Source: Montifringilla adamsi
Lineage: Eukaryota > Chordata > Aves > Passeriformes > Passeridae
Assembly (NCBI GenBank): GCA_017590115.1
Contig: JAGGNK010003335.1
Coordinates: 12,431,808 to 12,495,807, forward strand
Direction: 5' to 3'
Length of the DNA: 64,000 bases
Each line of letters starts with the position of its first letter. Position 1 is the first letter of the stretch. This document shows, piece after piece, positions 34,801-46,300 of the stretch. The translations under genes and the position numbers were made by a program. The notes beneath the pieces are model-generated. The model had not been told where the DNA came from, ran no database searches, and saw only the letters and a list, made by a program, of their open reading frames with translations.

Positions 34801-37800
34801 CCCAGCCTTTGTGAGGGAGGAGTTGGGGGGTGGATTATAAAACAAGGTGTGACGTCTCTGGTACTGGTGTGCTGTGATTCTGTGCTGGGGAAGGTGGGGG
34901 ACAGCCCCAGCAGGTCTGTCAGATTTGACAGATGACTCTGTCACTCACAGGCAGCCCCCACAGCTGCTGGAGTCCCCCAGCACCCCTGTGTGTGACCCAG
35001 TGAAGCTGCGGATGTTAGAGGACATTGACGACTCAAAGCCCCCCAGCTGGACCTCCCAGTCCCGTTCCTTCCGCAAACTGTCCCGCCTGGTGGGCGCAGA
35101 CGCCAGTGAGTTCCCACGGGGCCTGGCACTGCCTGACTGCCCAGCTTTGCTGGGGAAACTGGAGCTGGATAAAGGCTTTGGTGCCTGGTGGAGTGTTGGT
35201 TTTGGCCCTGTGGGGCAGTTAAGCCAGGCAGAGCTGCCTGGGGCTGTGGGGCTCGTGGTGGTGCCGCTGGGCTGGGGCCGTGCTCTGCCCCTGGGCCGTG
35301 TGTTGGGACAGGTGGGCAGTGGGAGGAGAGGGCCTTTTCCCTTTCCTGTTCCTTTTCCCTTCCTGCTGTCTCTGGGCCTCAGCTGCCACAGACTGACTCC
35401 ATCTCCCCCTTTCTCTCCTGCTTTGCTCAGTGGAGGATGGTGAGGACGAGCTTATTAAAAAGCCCAGGTAAGGGGAGTATGTGCTGGAGCAGCAGCAGGA
35501 GCCACAAGGTGCCCACTCCAGGCTCAGCCCACACACCTGGTTCTCTCTTGCTGCTTGCAGTCACTCAGGGGAAGCTCTTTGCTCTGTTGCTGTTTTTTCT
35601 CTCCCTCTCCAAGAGTTGAGCTGTTGGTGGAGCTGCAGAGCTCGCCCTGCGCTCACGCCACAGTGGGCACTGCCAGAGCTCAGCCACTGCTCTGGCCACC
35701 ACCTCGGGAGGGTCCTGCTGGGACACCCACCAGCCAGACAAGATGTCCTGTGCTGTGTAGGACCTGCTGGGCACTGCTGGCACCAAGCTGGGGAGGTCAA
35801 GCTCTGCCATTGCTTCTTGAGGAAGAGGGATCTGGAGAAGGCTGGTGCACTGAGAACACCTTGCTGGGGGTATTGGGAGGTGCTAGGCAGCAGCTGGACA
35901 GCGTGCTGTGAGCCTGGTGTGGGGCTGCAGGATGGCAGGGCAGAGCTGGGTGAGTGTCTCTGACTTCTCCTAGTTCCAGAGTGCATCTGTGAGGGATGGG
36001 CTGTGCCGTGGTCAAATACTGAGTGCTGTGCTACCATTCTTTTCAATATCACAGGGATGCCCATGGGTCCAGCTGGGGCACGGTGGAGCAGTGGTGAGTG
36101 CCAGGGTCTGGTGAGGGCACATTTGGCAGCACTGCCCTGTGCTGGAGCAGGGTCTGTGCTTGGTGCTGGCTGAGCTCCTGCCCTCTGTCACAGGGAGCCC
36201 CCGCAGCCTCTGGAGCCCCCCAGCACCCCTGGGTGTGATCCTGGGAAGTTGAGGATGTTAGAGGACGCTGAGGACTGGCAGCCCCGCACCGGGACCTCGC
36301 AGTCCCGCTCCTTCCGCAAACTGGCCCAGCTGACGGGCACAGATGGCAGTGAGTTCCCACAGGGCCTGGCACTGCCTGGGGATGTGGGACTGTTCTGGGA
36401 TAACCAGAAGCTGGGAGGAGCAGAAGGGTGATGTAGCACCCGGGAGTGTTGGTTTTGGCCCAGATTAACTCCCTGAGGGCTGCTGAGCCAGCGAGATCTG
36501 CCCGGGGCTGTGTGTGGGCTGCTTTGGGGTTGTGCTCTGCCCTGTGGCCTGACAGGGCTGTACAATGGGGCCAGGCGAGTGGAGAGGTTGGTTTCCTCCT
36601 TTCCCTTCCTGCTTTTCCTGGACCTTAGTTGCTGCAGACTGACTCCATCTCCCCCTTTCTCTCCTGCTGCACTCAGTGGAGGATGGTGAGGATGAATTTA
36701 TTAAAAAGCCCAGGTAAGGGGATCGTGTGCCAGGGCAACAGCAGGAGCCACAGTGTGCCCACCCTGGGCTCAGCCCACAAGGCTTGTTCTCTCTCACTGC
36801 TTGCAGTCACTCAGGGGAAGCTCTTTGCCCTGTTGCTGTTTCTTCTTTCCTCTCCTTATCCTCCACCCTCTATCCCATCCTTTCCTTTTTCTTAGAGCCA
36901 AGCTGTTGGCAGGGCCACAGGCTCACCCCACAACAGGCACTGCCACTGCTCAGCCACTGCTCTGACGGTCACCTGAGGAGGGTCCTACCAGGCAGGCTGT
37001 CCCCACATGAGGTGTCCTCATGCTGGGTGTGCAGGCAGGACCTGCTTGGCACAGCTGGCACCAAGCTGGAGGCCAAGATGCAGCACAGTTTGCTGGACAC
37101 AGTGGGTAGGGGTGGCTGGTGGCACTGGCAGCACCTTGCTGGCTGTGTCAGGGGTTGCAGGGTAGGGAACTAGACCAGAATTGGGGCACAATGTCATATG
37201 GGGCCCGGGAATGGCTGCAAGGCTGGTCAGGAGTGAATGCTGTCAGCATTTCCACAAGGCTCGTGCGTCTCTGGGGCTGTGGATGTGTATGGGGAGGGAT
37301 GGGCTGGTCAAACACTGACTGCTGTGCCACCATTCTTTCTGATACCACAGGGATGCCCATGGGTCCAACTGGGGCACAGGGCAACATCGGTGAGTGCCAG
37401 GGTCTGGCAGAGGTGTTGGCATGTGCCAGGGCATCTTTGGGGATGCTTCCCTGTTCCAGAGCAGGGTCCAATCCTGGTGCTGAGCTCCTGCCCTCTGTCA
37501 CTCACAGGCAGCCCCCACAGCCTCTGGAGCTCCCCAGTGACACTGTGTGTGACCCAGTGAAGCTGAGGATGTTAGAGGACATTGTCGACTCAAAGCCCCA
37601 CACCTGGACCTCCCAGTCCCGTTCCTTCCGCAAGCTGGCCCGGATGGTGGGCGCAAGCAGCAGTGAGTTCCTGCAGGGCCTGGCACTGGCTGAGTGCCCA
37701 GGTGTGCCCAGCTTTGCTGGGGCAGCTGGTAAAGGCCGTGGTGTGTTGTTACAGCAGGGCATTGGTTTTGGCCCCATTTGTGCCCTCTGTGGCAGCTGAA

Positions 37801-40800
37801 CCAGCAGGAGCTGTCCAGGGCTGTGTGGGCTCCTGGTGGTGTGGCTGGGCTGGAGCTGTGCTCTGCCCTGTGGCCAGGCAGGGCTGTGTGTTGGGGCAGG
37901 GGGACTGTGGGAGGAGAGGGCATTTTTCCTTCCTTTCCTTCCCTTTCCTTCCTGCTGTCTCTGGGCCTCAGTTGCCACAGACTCACTCCATCTCCCCTTT
38001 CTCTCCTGGTGTCCTCAGTGGATGATGGTGAGGATGAGCCCGTTAAAAAGCCCAGGTAAGGGGCAGCAGTTGGAGCCACAAGGTGCCCATGCCAGGCTCA
38101 GCCCCCACAGCCACTTCACCCTTGCTGCTTGCAGTCACTCTGGGGGTGCTCTTTGCACTGCTGGGGGTTCTCCCCTCCCTCTCTATCTCCTCTCCCAGAC
38201 TTGAGGTGTTTTCAGAGCTGCACAATGGGCACTTCCAGCACTCAGCCACTGCTCTGACCATCACCTCAGGAGGGTCCTGCCCCAAGTACCCACCTGGGTA
38301 GGGGTGGCTGGTGACAATCACAACACCTTGCTGGAGATGTTGGGAGGTACTGGGCAGCAACTGGTCTTGGTGCTTTGCATCTTGTGCAGCTGTGGAGCAG
38401 CTGCAAGGCTGCTGGTCAGTATTTCCATGTGGCTCGTGCCTCCATGGGGCTGTGGGTGCATATGGCAGGCATGGTCAAACAGTGACTGTTGTGCTGCTGT
38501 TTTTTCCAATGTCACAGGGATTCCCACGGGTCCAGCTGGGGCATAGTGGAGCAGCGGTGAGTGCCAGGGTCTGGCAGAGGTATTGCCATGTGCCAGGTCA
38601 CCTTTGGCAGCACTGCCCTGTGCTGCAGTGTTGGGCAGGGTCTGTGCTTTGTGCTGGCTGAGCTTCTGCCCTCTGTCACTCACAGGGAGCCTCTGGAGCC
38701 CCCCAGCACCCCCGGGTATGACCCTGGGAAGCTGCGACTGATGGAGGACGCTGAGGGCTGGCAGCCCCGCACCGGGACCTCGCAGTCCCGCACCTTCCGC
38801 AAGCTGGCCCAGCTGACGGGCACAGATGAGAGTGAGTTCCCACAGGGCCTGGCACTGCCTGGGGATGTGGGACTGTTTTGGCATAGCCCGAAGCTGGGGG
38901 AGACAGTGGGGTGATGTGGATCAGGAGTTTCATTTTGGCCCCAAGTCACTCCTTGAGGGCAGCTGAGCCAGCGGGAGCTGCCCGGAGCTGTGTGTGGGCT
39001 CGTGGTAGTGCTGGTCTGGGGCAGCTCTGCCCCATGGCCAAGCAGGGCTGTGTGATGGGGTGAGGGGATGGTCGTGGGGAGGTTGGTTTTCCTCTTTTCC
39101 TTTCCTGCTTTTCCTGGGCATCAGTCACTGCAGACTGACGCCGTCTCCCTATTTCTCTCCTGCTGCACTCAGTGGAGGATGGTGAGAATGAGATTGTTAA
39201 AAAGCCCAGGTAAGGGGAGCATGTGCTGAGGCTGCATGTCCCAGGTGTCTGGGCACTGCTGGCTCTGAGCTGGGGATGCTGAGCTGCACCTTAGCCTTTT
39301 GGGCAAGAAGTGGAAGAGGCTGATGGCGCTGGGAAAACCTGGCTATGGAATGTTGGGAGGCGCTGGGTAACGCCTGCACCTGGGGCACATTGTCCTGTGA
39401 GCCTGGTGTGGCAGAGCTGGGTGAGTGCTCCTGGCTCATTTCCTTCCCCTCAGCATCACTACTTCTCTGGGCAAACTCTTTGCCCTGTTGTGAATTCTTC
39501 TCTCCCTGTTTGTCCTCTCCCAGAGCTGAGGTGGTGGTGGAGCTGCAGAGCCCACCCTGTGCTCACCCCACAACAGGCACTGCCAGTGCTCAGCCACTGC
39601 TTTGACCTTCACCTTGGGAGGTTCCTGCCTGGACACCCACTGGCCAGACAGTTTGTCCCCAGATGGGTGTGCGGGCAAGACGCACTGGGCACTGCTGGCA
39701 CCAAGCTGGGGAGGTTAATATGCAGCACAATGAGTAGGGATGGCTGGTGACACACTTTGCTGGGCATTTTTGGAGTCACAGGGCAGGTTCTGTACCTGGG
39801 TCACGATATCATGTGGGGTCGGGGAATGGCTGCAAGGCTGGTCAGGAGTGAATGCTGTCGGCATTTCCAAGAGGTTCTTGTATCTCTGAGATTGTGGGTG
39901 CCTATGGAAAGCATGGGCTGAGCCATGGATCAGGCACTGACTGCTGTGCCACCATGTTTTCTGATGCCACAGGGATGCCCACGGGTCCAGCTGGGGCACG
40001 GTGGAGCAGCGGTGAGTGCCAGGGTCTGGCAGAGGTGTTACCATATGCCAGGGCACCTTTTGGAGTGCTTCCCTGTTCCAGAGCAGGGTCTGTGCTTTGT
40101 GCTGGCTGAGCTCCTGCCCTCTGTCACTCACAGACAGCCCCCACAGCCTCTGGAGCCCCCCAGCACCCCCGGGTGCAACCCCGGGAAGCTGCGACTGATG
40201 GAGGATGCTGAGGACTGGCAGCCCCGCACCGGGACCTCGCAGTCCCGCACCTTCCGCAAGCTGGCCCAGCTGACGGGCACAGATGAGAGTGAGTTCCCAC
40301 AGGGCCTGGCACTGCCAGGGGGTGCTGGACTCTCCCTGGGCTGCCAGAGTCCGGCAGAATCTGGAGCTGGAGTGTCGGTTTTGGCCCCATGTGATCCCTG
40401 TGGGGTGGCTGTGTCAGTGGGAGCTGGTGGGGCTGTGCGTGGTCTCGTGGTGGTGACACCGGTCTGGGGTCTTGATCTGCCCTCTGGCCGGGCAGCGCTT
40501 TGTTTTGGGGCAGGGGTTGGTGGGAGGAGAGGTTGGTTTTCCTCTTTTCCCTTTCCCCTCTTGTGCCTGGGCCTCGGTCTGTGAGGACTGACTGTTTCCT
40601 CCTTTCTCTCCTGCTGCGCTCAGTGGAGGATCATGATGATGTGTTTGTTAGGAAGCCCAGGTAAGGGGAGTGTGTGGCAGCAGGAGCTGGGGGGCTGCAC
40701 GTCCTGGGCAGAACCCCTTGGGCATTGCTGCCCCTCAGCTGGGAATGCTGAGCTGCGCCGTGGTGTCCCAGAAATGGTGGGTTGGGAATGGCTGATGGCA

Positions 40801-43335
40801 CTGGCCAAATCTCACTGGGTTGTTGTGATGTTTGGGCAGCATCTGGGCCTGGGGCACAGTGTCCTATAAGCCTGGTGTGGGGCTGTGGGGCAGCTGAGCT
40901 CGTGGATGCCACCAGCTTGTCAGGGTTGTTCCTTGTTCTGTGCAATCAGGCAGGGGGGTGGACAGCACCCCATTTTTTTGCCTTTACCTCTCTGTGACAC
41001 CTCCTTCTCTGGTGCCATGGCCCTTGGGTACCAGCTCTGCTCAGTTTGCTCTGACACAAACAAAAGTTGGGTTTGTTGCCATCTCTTGCTTGCCCTGCCT
41101 GTTCCCAGTGCTGCTGAGCTGGACCCTGAGGCTCCCTGCATCAGGTCACATCCAGGTCCCCCTGCACCTCAATGAGACTGGGAGTGATCATCACATATTA
41201 GTAGGCAGCCAAAGTCTGTGTCCCTGGAGAAGCCCAGAACCTTCTCTCCTGCCTCTCCCCAGACCACCACAGTGGGTACCAGACACCCTGGGGGTGCTGT
41301 GTCTTGGCAGGACTGAAGGCCCTTGGCTCAGTACCTCATCACTAAACCAGTTACTGCTGGGCATGGGGGCTTGGCCAGCTCCCTCCTGCTTGTTGGGGTA
41401 GGGAGCCCTGCCTGCAGCCCCTGGGCAGTGGGGGCAAGCAGGGCAGGCTGGATTAACTGCTTGTTCTGTAGCCAGGTCTCTGTGCCGGACCCATCCCCAG
41501 GAGCAACGATGAAGACTGAGCCAGGACTGGGTGAGCAAAACATCTCTGGGCTTTTTGGGGAGGGGCTGCTGAGGGATCAGAAACACTCTCCTTAAGACCT
41601 GTGTGTGTGTGCAGCCCCCAGGACCCCCAGTGCCACCCCCAGCCCCACCAGCCGCCCACCCTGGGCTGTGGACCCCTCGTTTGCCGAGCGCTACGCCCCG
41701 GACAAGACGAGCACGGTGGTGAGCAAGCACAGCCAGCCGGCCACGCCGACCCCCATGCAGAACCGCAGCTCCATCATGCAGGCAGCCCAGCAAGCCCCCG
41801 AGGGGCCCGGCCGCACCCCGCTCTGCTACAAGTGCAACAAGGTCATCAGGTGAGCCCTGGCTGCCACCGCTGCCACGCCAGCGTCCTGGGCCCCGGCGAG
41901 GCTGACACAGCTCTGTCCTGCCCCAGGGGACGGTACCTCGTGGCGCTGGGACATTATTACCACCCCGAGGAGTTCCTCTGCTGCCAGTGCAGGAAGGTGC
42001 TGGATGAGGGTGGCTTCTTTGAGGAGAAAGGCTCCATCTTCTGCCCCAAGTGCTACGACACGCGCTATGCACCCAGCTGCGCCAAGTGCAAGAAGAAGAT
42101 CACTGGGGTGAGTGTCCCTCAGCCTGCTGTCCTCCATCTCCTGTCCTTGTCCTCTGCTGTGAGTGCCTGGCTCTGTCCCTTCCCGCCTTGGTCCATCTCA
42201 GGAGATTCCTTGTCCCTTCCTGCCCTTGGTGGTCCTGCCCCTGGGTGACAGTGTCTCCCCTCCAGGAAGTGATGCATGCACTGAAGATGACCTGGCACGT
42301 GCAGTGCTTCACCTGCAACGCCTGCAAAACTCCCATCCGCAACCGAGCCTTCTACATGGAGGAGGGACAGCCCTACTGCGAGAGAGGTAGGACCCAGGGA
42401 CCCCATGTGTCACCTCATGTGGCCCTGGGGTGCCGTTCGGACTCAGCAGCTGCACACGGGGCTGGGGGCATGAGGTGCCCTGCTCCACAGGGCTCCCCTG
42501 GGCTGTGGGGAGCACGGAGACCCCAATCCCACAGCCCTGAGCCCTCCATCCTGGTTCTCCCTAGCTGCAGGGTAGTGCCATGTTCCTGTGTTGCCATGGC
42601 AATGAGGGAGGATGTACATCAAAGCGAGTGCTGCATCCTGGGAGATGAGGTTCTCCTCCTCCCCCTGGAGCCCTGTGGTGGCTGAGCCACCCTGCACCTT
42701 TCCCGGGTATCCGGGGCATTATCTCACCTGGATGGGGGCTGGCAGAGTTGTCCCCAGGCTGTGCCTGTGGGATCCCTGCTGAACTGCATCCCTGCTCCCC
42801 TGGGATGAGCAGCTGTAGTGCATGGAAGTGCTGACCTGGCCTCTGCCTTTCCCCACAGACTATGAGAAGATGTTTGGCACCAAGTGCCGCGGCTGTGACT
42901 TCAAGATCGATGCTGGGGACCGGTTCCTGGAGGCGCTGGGGTTCAGCTGGCACGACACTTGCTTTGTCTGTGCGGTGAGCAGCGTGCCTTCCTCCCTGAT
43001 TGTTGCAGGGCCTGTGCCTCTCCCCCACAGTCCTGCTCTGGGTGGGGTACACCAGCAGCTCAGGGGACCTGCTGCCACAAGATTTTTTCCCATTTGCCTC
43101 CATTCTGGGAGCTTGGGACTCTGCTCTGAGCCTTCCGGTCCCTGGCAATGCCCCAGGGCCATGTGGAGGTCCCTCTGTGACACCAGTGTGGGGGGACCCA
43201 GAGGCTGACTCAGCCCCTCAACCTGACCACCTCCACTCTCCTCCCCAGATCTGCCAGACCAACCTGGAAGGGAAGACGTTCTACTCCAAGAAGGACAAGC
43301 CGCTGTGCAAGAGCCACGCTTTCTCCCATGTGTGA
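28881..43335 (+). CDS. PDLIM7: PDLIM7 (Enigma/LMP-1), PDZ and three LIM domains, expanded middle
   Basis: Exons 28881-28985, 32235-32386, 32690-32720 and 33416-33588 encode the PDZ domain ([26 protein letters not shown]) and linker. Five exon pairs follow at 34951-40660. The rest is 41472-41530, 41615-41849, 41927-42107, 42266-42386, 42859-42974 and 43249-43335. The three LIM domains start [33 protein letters not shown] and [14 protein letters not shown]; the protein ends SHAFSHV as in human. It is an actin and Z-disc scaffold that binds alpha-actinin or tropomyosin through PDZ and kinases through LIM. All listed exons total 2,211 bases, 736 residues, against 457 in human. Start choice: ATG 28881 (MGDMESYKV) has a good context; ATG 28890 (MESYKV) aligns with the human start. 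Confidence 0.93.
28986..32234 (+). other. PDLIM7 intron between the two PDZ exons
   Basis: 3.2 kb with no conserved exon, repeat or RNA gene recognised on either strand. Confidence 0.6.
34283..34360 (+). other. Strong pyrimidine tract and acceptor: possible alternative terminal exon of PDLIM7
   Basis: About 50 bases of almost pure pyrimidine (34283-34333) end in TACAG at 34335. Spliced from 33588, the next codons would be Gly, Cys and a TGA stop, giving a PDZ-only protein. No AATAAA was found close by, so a nonsense-decay cassette is also possible. Confidence 0.35.
34951..35467 (+). other. PDLIM7: PDLIM7 module a (exons 34951-35105 and 35431-35467)
   Basis: Type A module. The large exon contains [17 protein letters not shown] and [17 protein letters not shown]; the small one reads [13 protein letters not shown]. 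The acceptor TCACTCACAG and donors GTGAGT and GTAAGG are all good. Confidence 0.9.
36055..36093 (+). other. PDLIM7: Candidate 39-base exon before PDLIM7 module b
   Basis: Flanked by ATCACAG and GTGAGTGCC; phase 2 to 2; after the split Arg codon it reads [12 protein letters not shown] and then a split Trp codon. No counterpart was found in the human protein. Confidence 0.5.
36194..36713 (+). other. PDLIM7: PDLIM7 module b (exons 36194-36348 and 36677-36713)
   Basis: Type B module, close to the ancestral Enigma-family motif: [20 protein letters not shown] followed by LAQLTGTDG. The small exon reads [13 protein letters not shown]. Borders are canonical. Confidence 0.9.
37351..37389 (+). other. 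PDLIM7: Candidate 39-base exon before PDLIM7 module c
   Basis: Flanked by ACCACAG and GTGAGTGCC; reads [12 protein letters not shown] and then a split Arg codon; phase 2 to 2. Confidence 0.5.
37508..38055 (+). other. PDLIM7: PDLIM7 module c (exons 37508-37662 and 38019-38055)
   Basis: Type A module, with [15 protein letters not shown] and [18 protein letters not shown]. The small exon reads [13 protein letters not shown]. Confidence 0.9.
38518..38556 (+). other. PDLIM7: Candidate 39-base exon before PDLIM7 module d
   Basis: Flanked by GTCACAG and GTGAGTGCC; reads [12 protein letters not shown] and then a split Arg codon; phase 2 to 2. Confidence 0.5.
38686..39209 (+). other. PDLIM7: PDLIM7 module d (exons 38686-38831 and 39173-39209)
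   Basis: Type B module with a 9-base in-frame loss near the start ([10 protein letters not shown]). The core [20 protein letters not shown] is kept. The small exon reads [13 protein letters not shown]. Confidence 0.9.
39973..40011 (+). other. PDLIM7: Candidate 39-base exon before PDLIM7 module e
   Basis: Flanked by GCCACAG and GTGAGTGCC; reads [12 protein letters not shown] and then a split Arg codon; phase 2 to 2. Confidence 0.5.
40134..40660 (+). other. PDLIM7: PDLIM7 module e (exons 40134-40288 and 40624-40660)
   Basis: Type B module. [20 protein letters not shown] is nearly the same as module d. The small exon is the most diverged ([13 protein letters not shown]). It splices in phase to 41472. 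Confidence 0.9.
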
Positions 43336-46300
43336 GGGGTGGGAATTCAGCTGTGCCCACACATGCCCCTGGCCCTGCATGCTCCTCTCCCCCTGCCCTG
43401 CTGGCCCCAGGGAGCCAGGCTGGGCCCTTGGCCCTTTCCCTTGCTCCTGCCTCTTTCCTGGCAGCTCCTGGCTCAACTCCAGCCAGATACAGTGCTGGGT
43501 CCAGAACCTTTTATAGCTGGGTGGCTTCTTAAATGCTTCTCAACTGGCCCTAGGAGCCCTGGGAATGGGATGCTGCATGGATCTCCTGCCCCTGAGGCAT
43601 GCAGCATGGTGGGTACAGCCATGCTGAGGCTGGAATTGGAGAGGGTCTGCCACAGCTGGGCTGCTCCCTTGCTGCCTGGCAGCTCAGTGCTGGGGCAGGG
43701 ATGCTCCTTACACATCCCTCCCTGAATGGGTGAGGACCAGCTTCTGTCTCACTCTCCCCAGCCTTCCCTGCTGTGTGCTTGGGGCTGGAGACCCAGCCCT
43801 GGGGCCCTGCCCATGACAACCCACCAGCCCCCCCCTCAAACTGCTGCGGTGCCTTCCTGCCCCGCTTGCATTCCAGGGGTGTCTGTCCCTCCTGCCCCCC
43901 ACCCTCCTGGCCCACTTCTCCCCTGGGGCTGGCATCACCCCCCAGCCCAGCGTGGCCCAGCTGAGGGCTGGCAGCGTGTGCTGATGCCAGCCCAGCCAGG
44001 CGGCTGCTCCTGCGAGGCTTGGGCACAGCTTCCTACCAAAGAGCTCTCTGCCACTGCCATCCTGGGGCCACCGATGCCTCCCCCCAAACCACACCCTCCG
44101 GTCGGGCTGCACTGATGCAGCCACGGTGCTTTTAGTGCCTTTAATAAACACGTCTCTGCAAGTGCCGGCTGTCTCCAGGCCAGTGGTTTTGCCGAGTGAG
44201 GTGCGGCCGGCTGGGAAGGTCATGCTCTGCCCTCATCCCGCTCCCTCTGGGGCCTGACTCAGCTCCTTCCAGCTTTCCAGGGAAAACTCTTCGCCTCACA
44301 TTTCTCCTCCTCTGCCTGTGTGAGCCCAGGCTTGACCCCTTGGGTCAACTGGGTCATCCCTGTTGTAGCTTGCAGGACCGCTAATGGAGGCAGTAATTAA
44401 TCTGGGGGGCAAAATGCAGCAAGGGTAGATGGGGAAGGGGTCAGACCTTAGTGGGGTCCCTCTGTACCTGGCAGTGTCCTCTGGTCCTTATGCCTGAGTA
44501 CTGTAGAGGGGTTGAGGAGTCATGGGGCACACATGGGCCACGTGCACCAGCTCTGGGCGTTCTCCAGTGTGGAGCAGCCAAGCGTTTGCTCACGCGATGC
44601 AGCTGCCGTCCCGAAGGACGGGTGTGAGCCCCACCAGCACCTCCAGCTGGAACTGGCTCGAGGGCAGCGGGTGTGGGGAAGTGGGTGTTCTCCTCCCTCT
44701 CCACTCTGACAGCTGGAACGGTCATTAATAATTGCAGCTCTTGCCATGATGAGCAATTGTAAGGAAAATTGTCTTGCTCATCTACTGGAAGGTTCTGCCG
44801 GGGGCAGGAGCTGGCTGTGGGAAGCCAAATGCCTCCTGGCATCACCCAGATCTGGCCTGCGGTGCCACGTCTTCTCACTGCCAGTTCCAGGAGTGCAGAA
44901 GCACATCAAAGGTGGGGTGAGGAAAGTTGAGGGATAAAGACAGACTGGGGCTGGGGCTGAGGCACATGACAGCAACAGGGTGGTCACACTGAGAAGCAGC
45001 AGGACACGGGTGCAACAAGGGACAGAAACAGCTGGTGCCTGCCTGGCAGGAGCAGGGCTGAGTGCCCGTGTGTGAGTCCCAGCTGTGCAGCCAAGGTCAG
45101 AGGAAGCACAGGGGAAGGTGAGGTGGCTGTGGCCGCACGTGGGCAGCCCCTGAACCAACCCTAGCTTGGCAGGACAGCAACCCGTGAGTGGAGGGTGGGA
45201 AAGGGGCAGGGGCAGGCAGTGGTGCGGGACGGAGCCTGCTGGGGTAGCACGGTCTGGGAACAGGTTCTGCCAGATCAGCCCCGGGGTGCCCAGGTGTGAA
45301 GCAGGGCCAGGGTGCTACAGCCAGCCTGCCTCTCCCCTGGGGAGAGCCCAGCATCCCCCGTGCCACTGCAAGGTCTGTGCTCATGGGGGGCTTGGCTCTG
45401 GTTGGTTCCCTGTTGCCTCTGGGCCGTCCCGATGCTGCCTCTACCACCCAAGGTGCCTCTGCGCCTTGCCAAGGGCATCTCTTGCCCACCAGCTCTGCGC
45501 ACCATGTGAGGAGCTTGTGCACAGGCAGCGGAAGGAGGGTCTCGGGTGGGCTGCGGAGGTGGAGCCTGGGGAGGGGCTGCAGCCTCGCTACTCCGAGAAC
45601 AAAGCCTGGCGGCGGTAGGCTCAGCTCCCACCACATCCCTGAGCAGGGTCCCACCACATCCACCCCCAGAGCCATCTGAGCCGCTTGTGGGGCGCCTGCC
45701 CCGGCCCCAGCCCCCGCGCTGGCCCCGGCAGCTGCTCCACAGCTGCTCCCAAACTCTCACAGCCTCTTAGGGCGGCTCCGGCTCTGGCCTCGCTCGGAAA
45801 TGCTGGTGTAAGGAGGGCGTGGGGGGAGCGCGCGGCACCGCCAGGACCCGCGGCACCCTGTCCCGTGTCCCTCTGGGGTCATCCACGGGCTGCCTGAAGG
45901 GCTTGTCTTGGGACGGGCATCCAACATCCCCAGTCTGCAGGAATCAGGCCCTGCGCCCTCTCCATTGCTGCTCTGGCACAGAGACCCCTCCAGCGCGGTG
46001 CTGGTCCAGGCTGGGGGCAGCGCCGGGGACGGGGAATCGCTGCCTGTCCTGGCAGGAGCATTAGGACCTGCCAGGGAGCCCCTGCAGAGCCCTGCGCGGG
46101 TCAGTGCAAAACCAGCTGTGGGCTCACACAGAGGCAAAACCTCCTGGAAAAGGCACTTGCGGGGTTCTGAAAGGACCGGGGACTTAGGAATGGTGGAGAT
46201 AGAGGAGCAGACGGGCAGCAAAGAGGCCCCCAAAAAGGCTGTGTCCACTGACCCCTTGCGCAAGCAGCGAGGGCATGGCTGGGTGTGTAGGGCAAAGCCC

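Larger units (their letters stand above)
34951..40660 (+). repeat. PDLIM7: Five-copy tandem exon-pair array in PDLIM7
   Basis: A unit of 1.2-1.45 kb containing a 155-base exon and a 37-base exon is repeated five times (large exons begin 34951, 36194, 37508, 38686, 40134). Flanking introns are also similar between copies: for example the run TCACTCACAG before the large exon and GTGAGTTCC after it, and the CTGACTCCATCTCCCC stretch before the small exon. Each pair totals 192 bases (64 codons), phase 2 in and phase 2 out. Copy d is 9 bases shorter, still in frame. Confidence 0.95.

Noticed and set aside
34951..40660. PDLIM7 array as an assembly duplication artefact
   Set aside because: The copies differ in many codons, in intron length and by an in-frame 9-base deletion in copy d, so collapsed or repeated reads cannot explain them.
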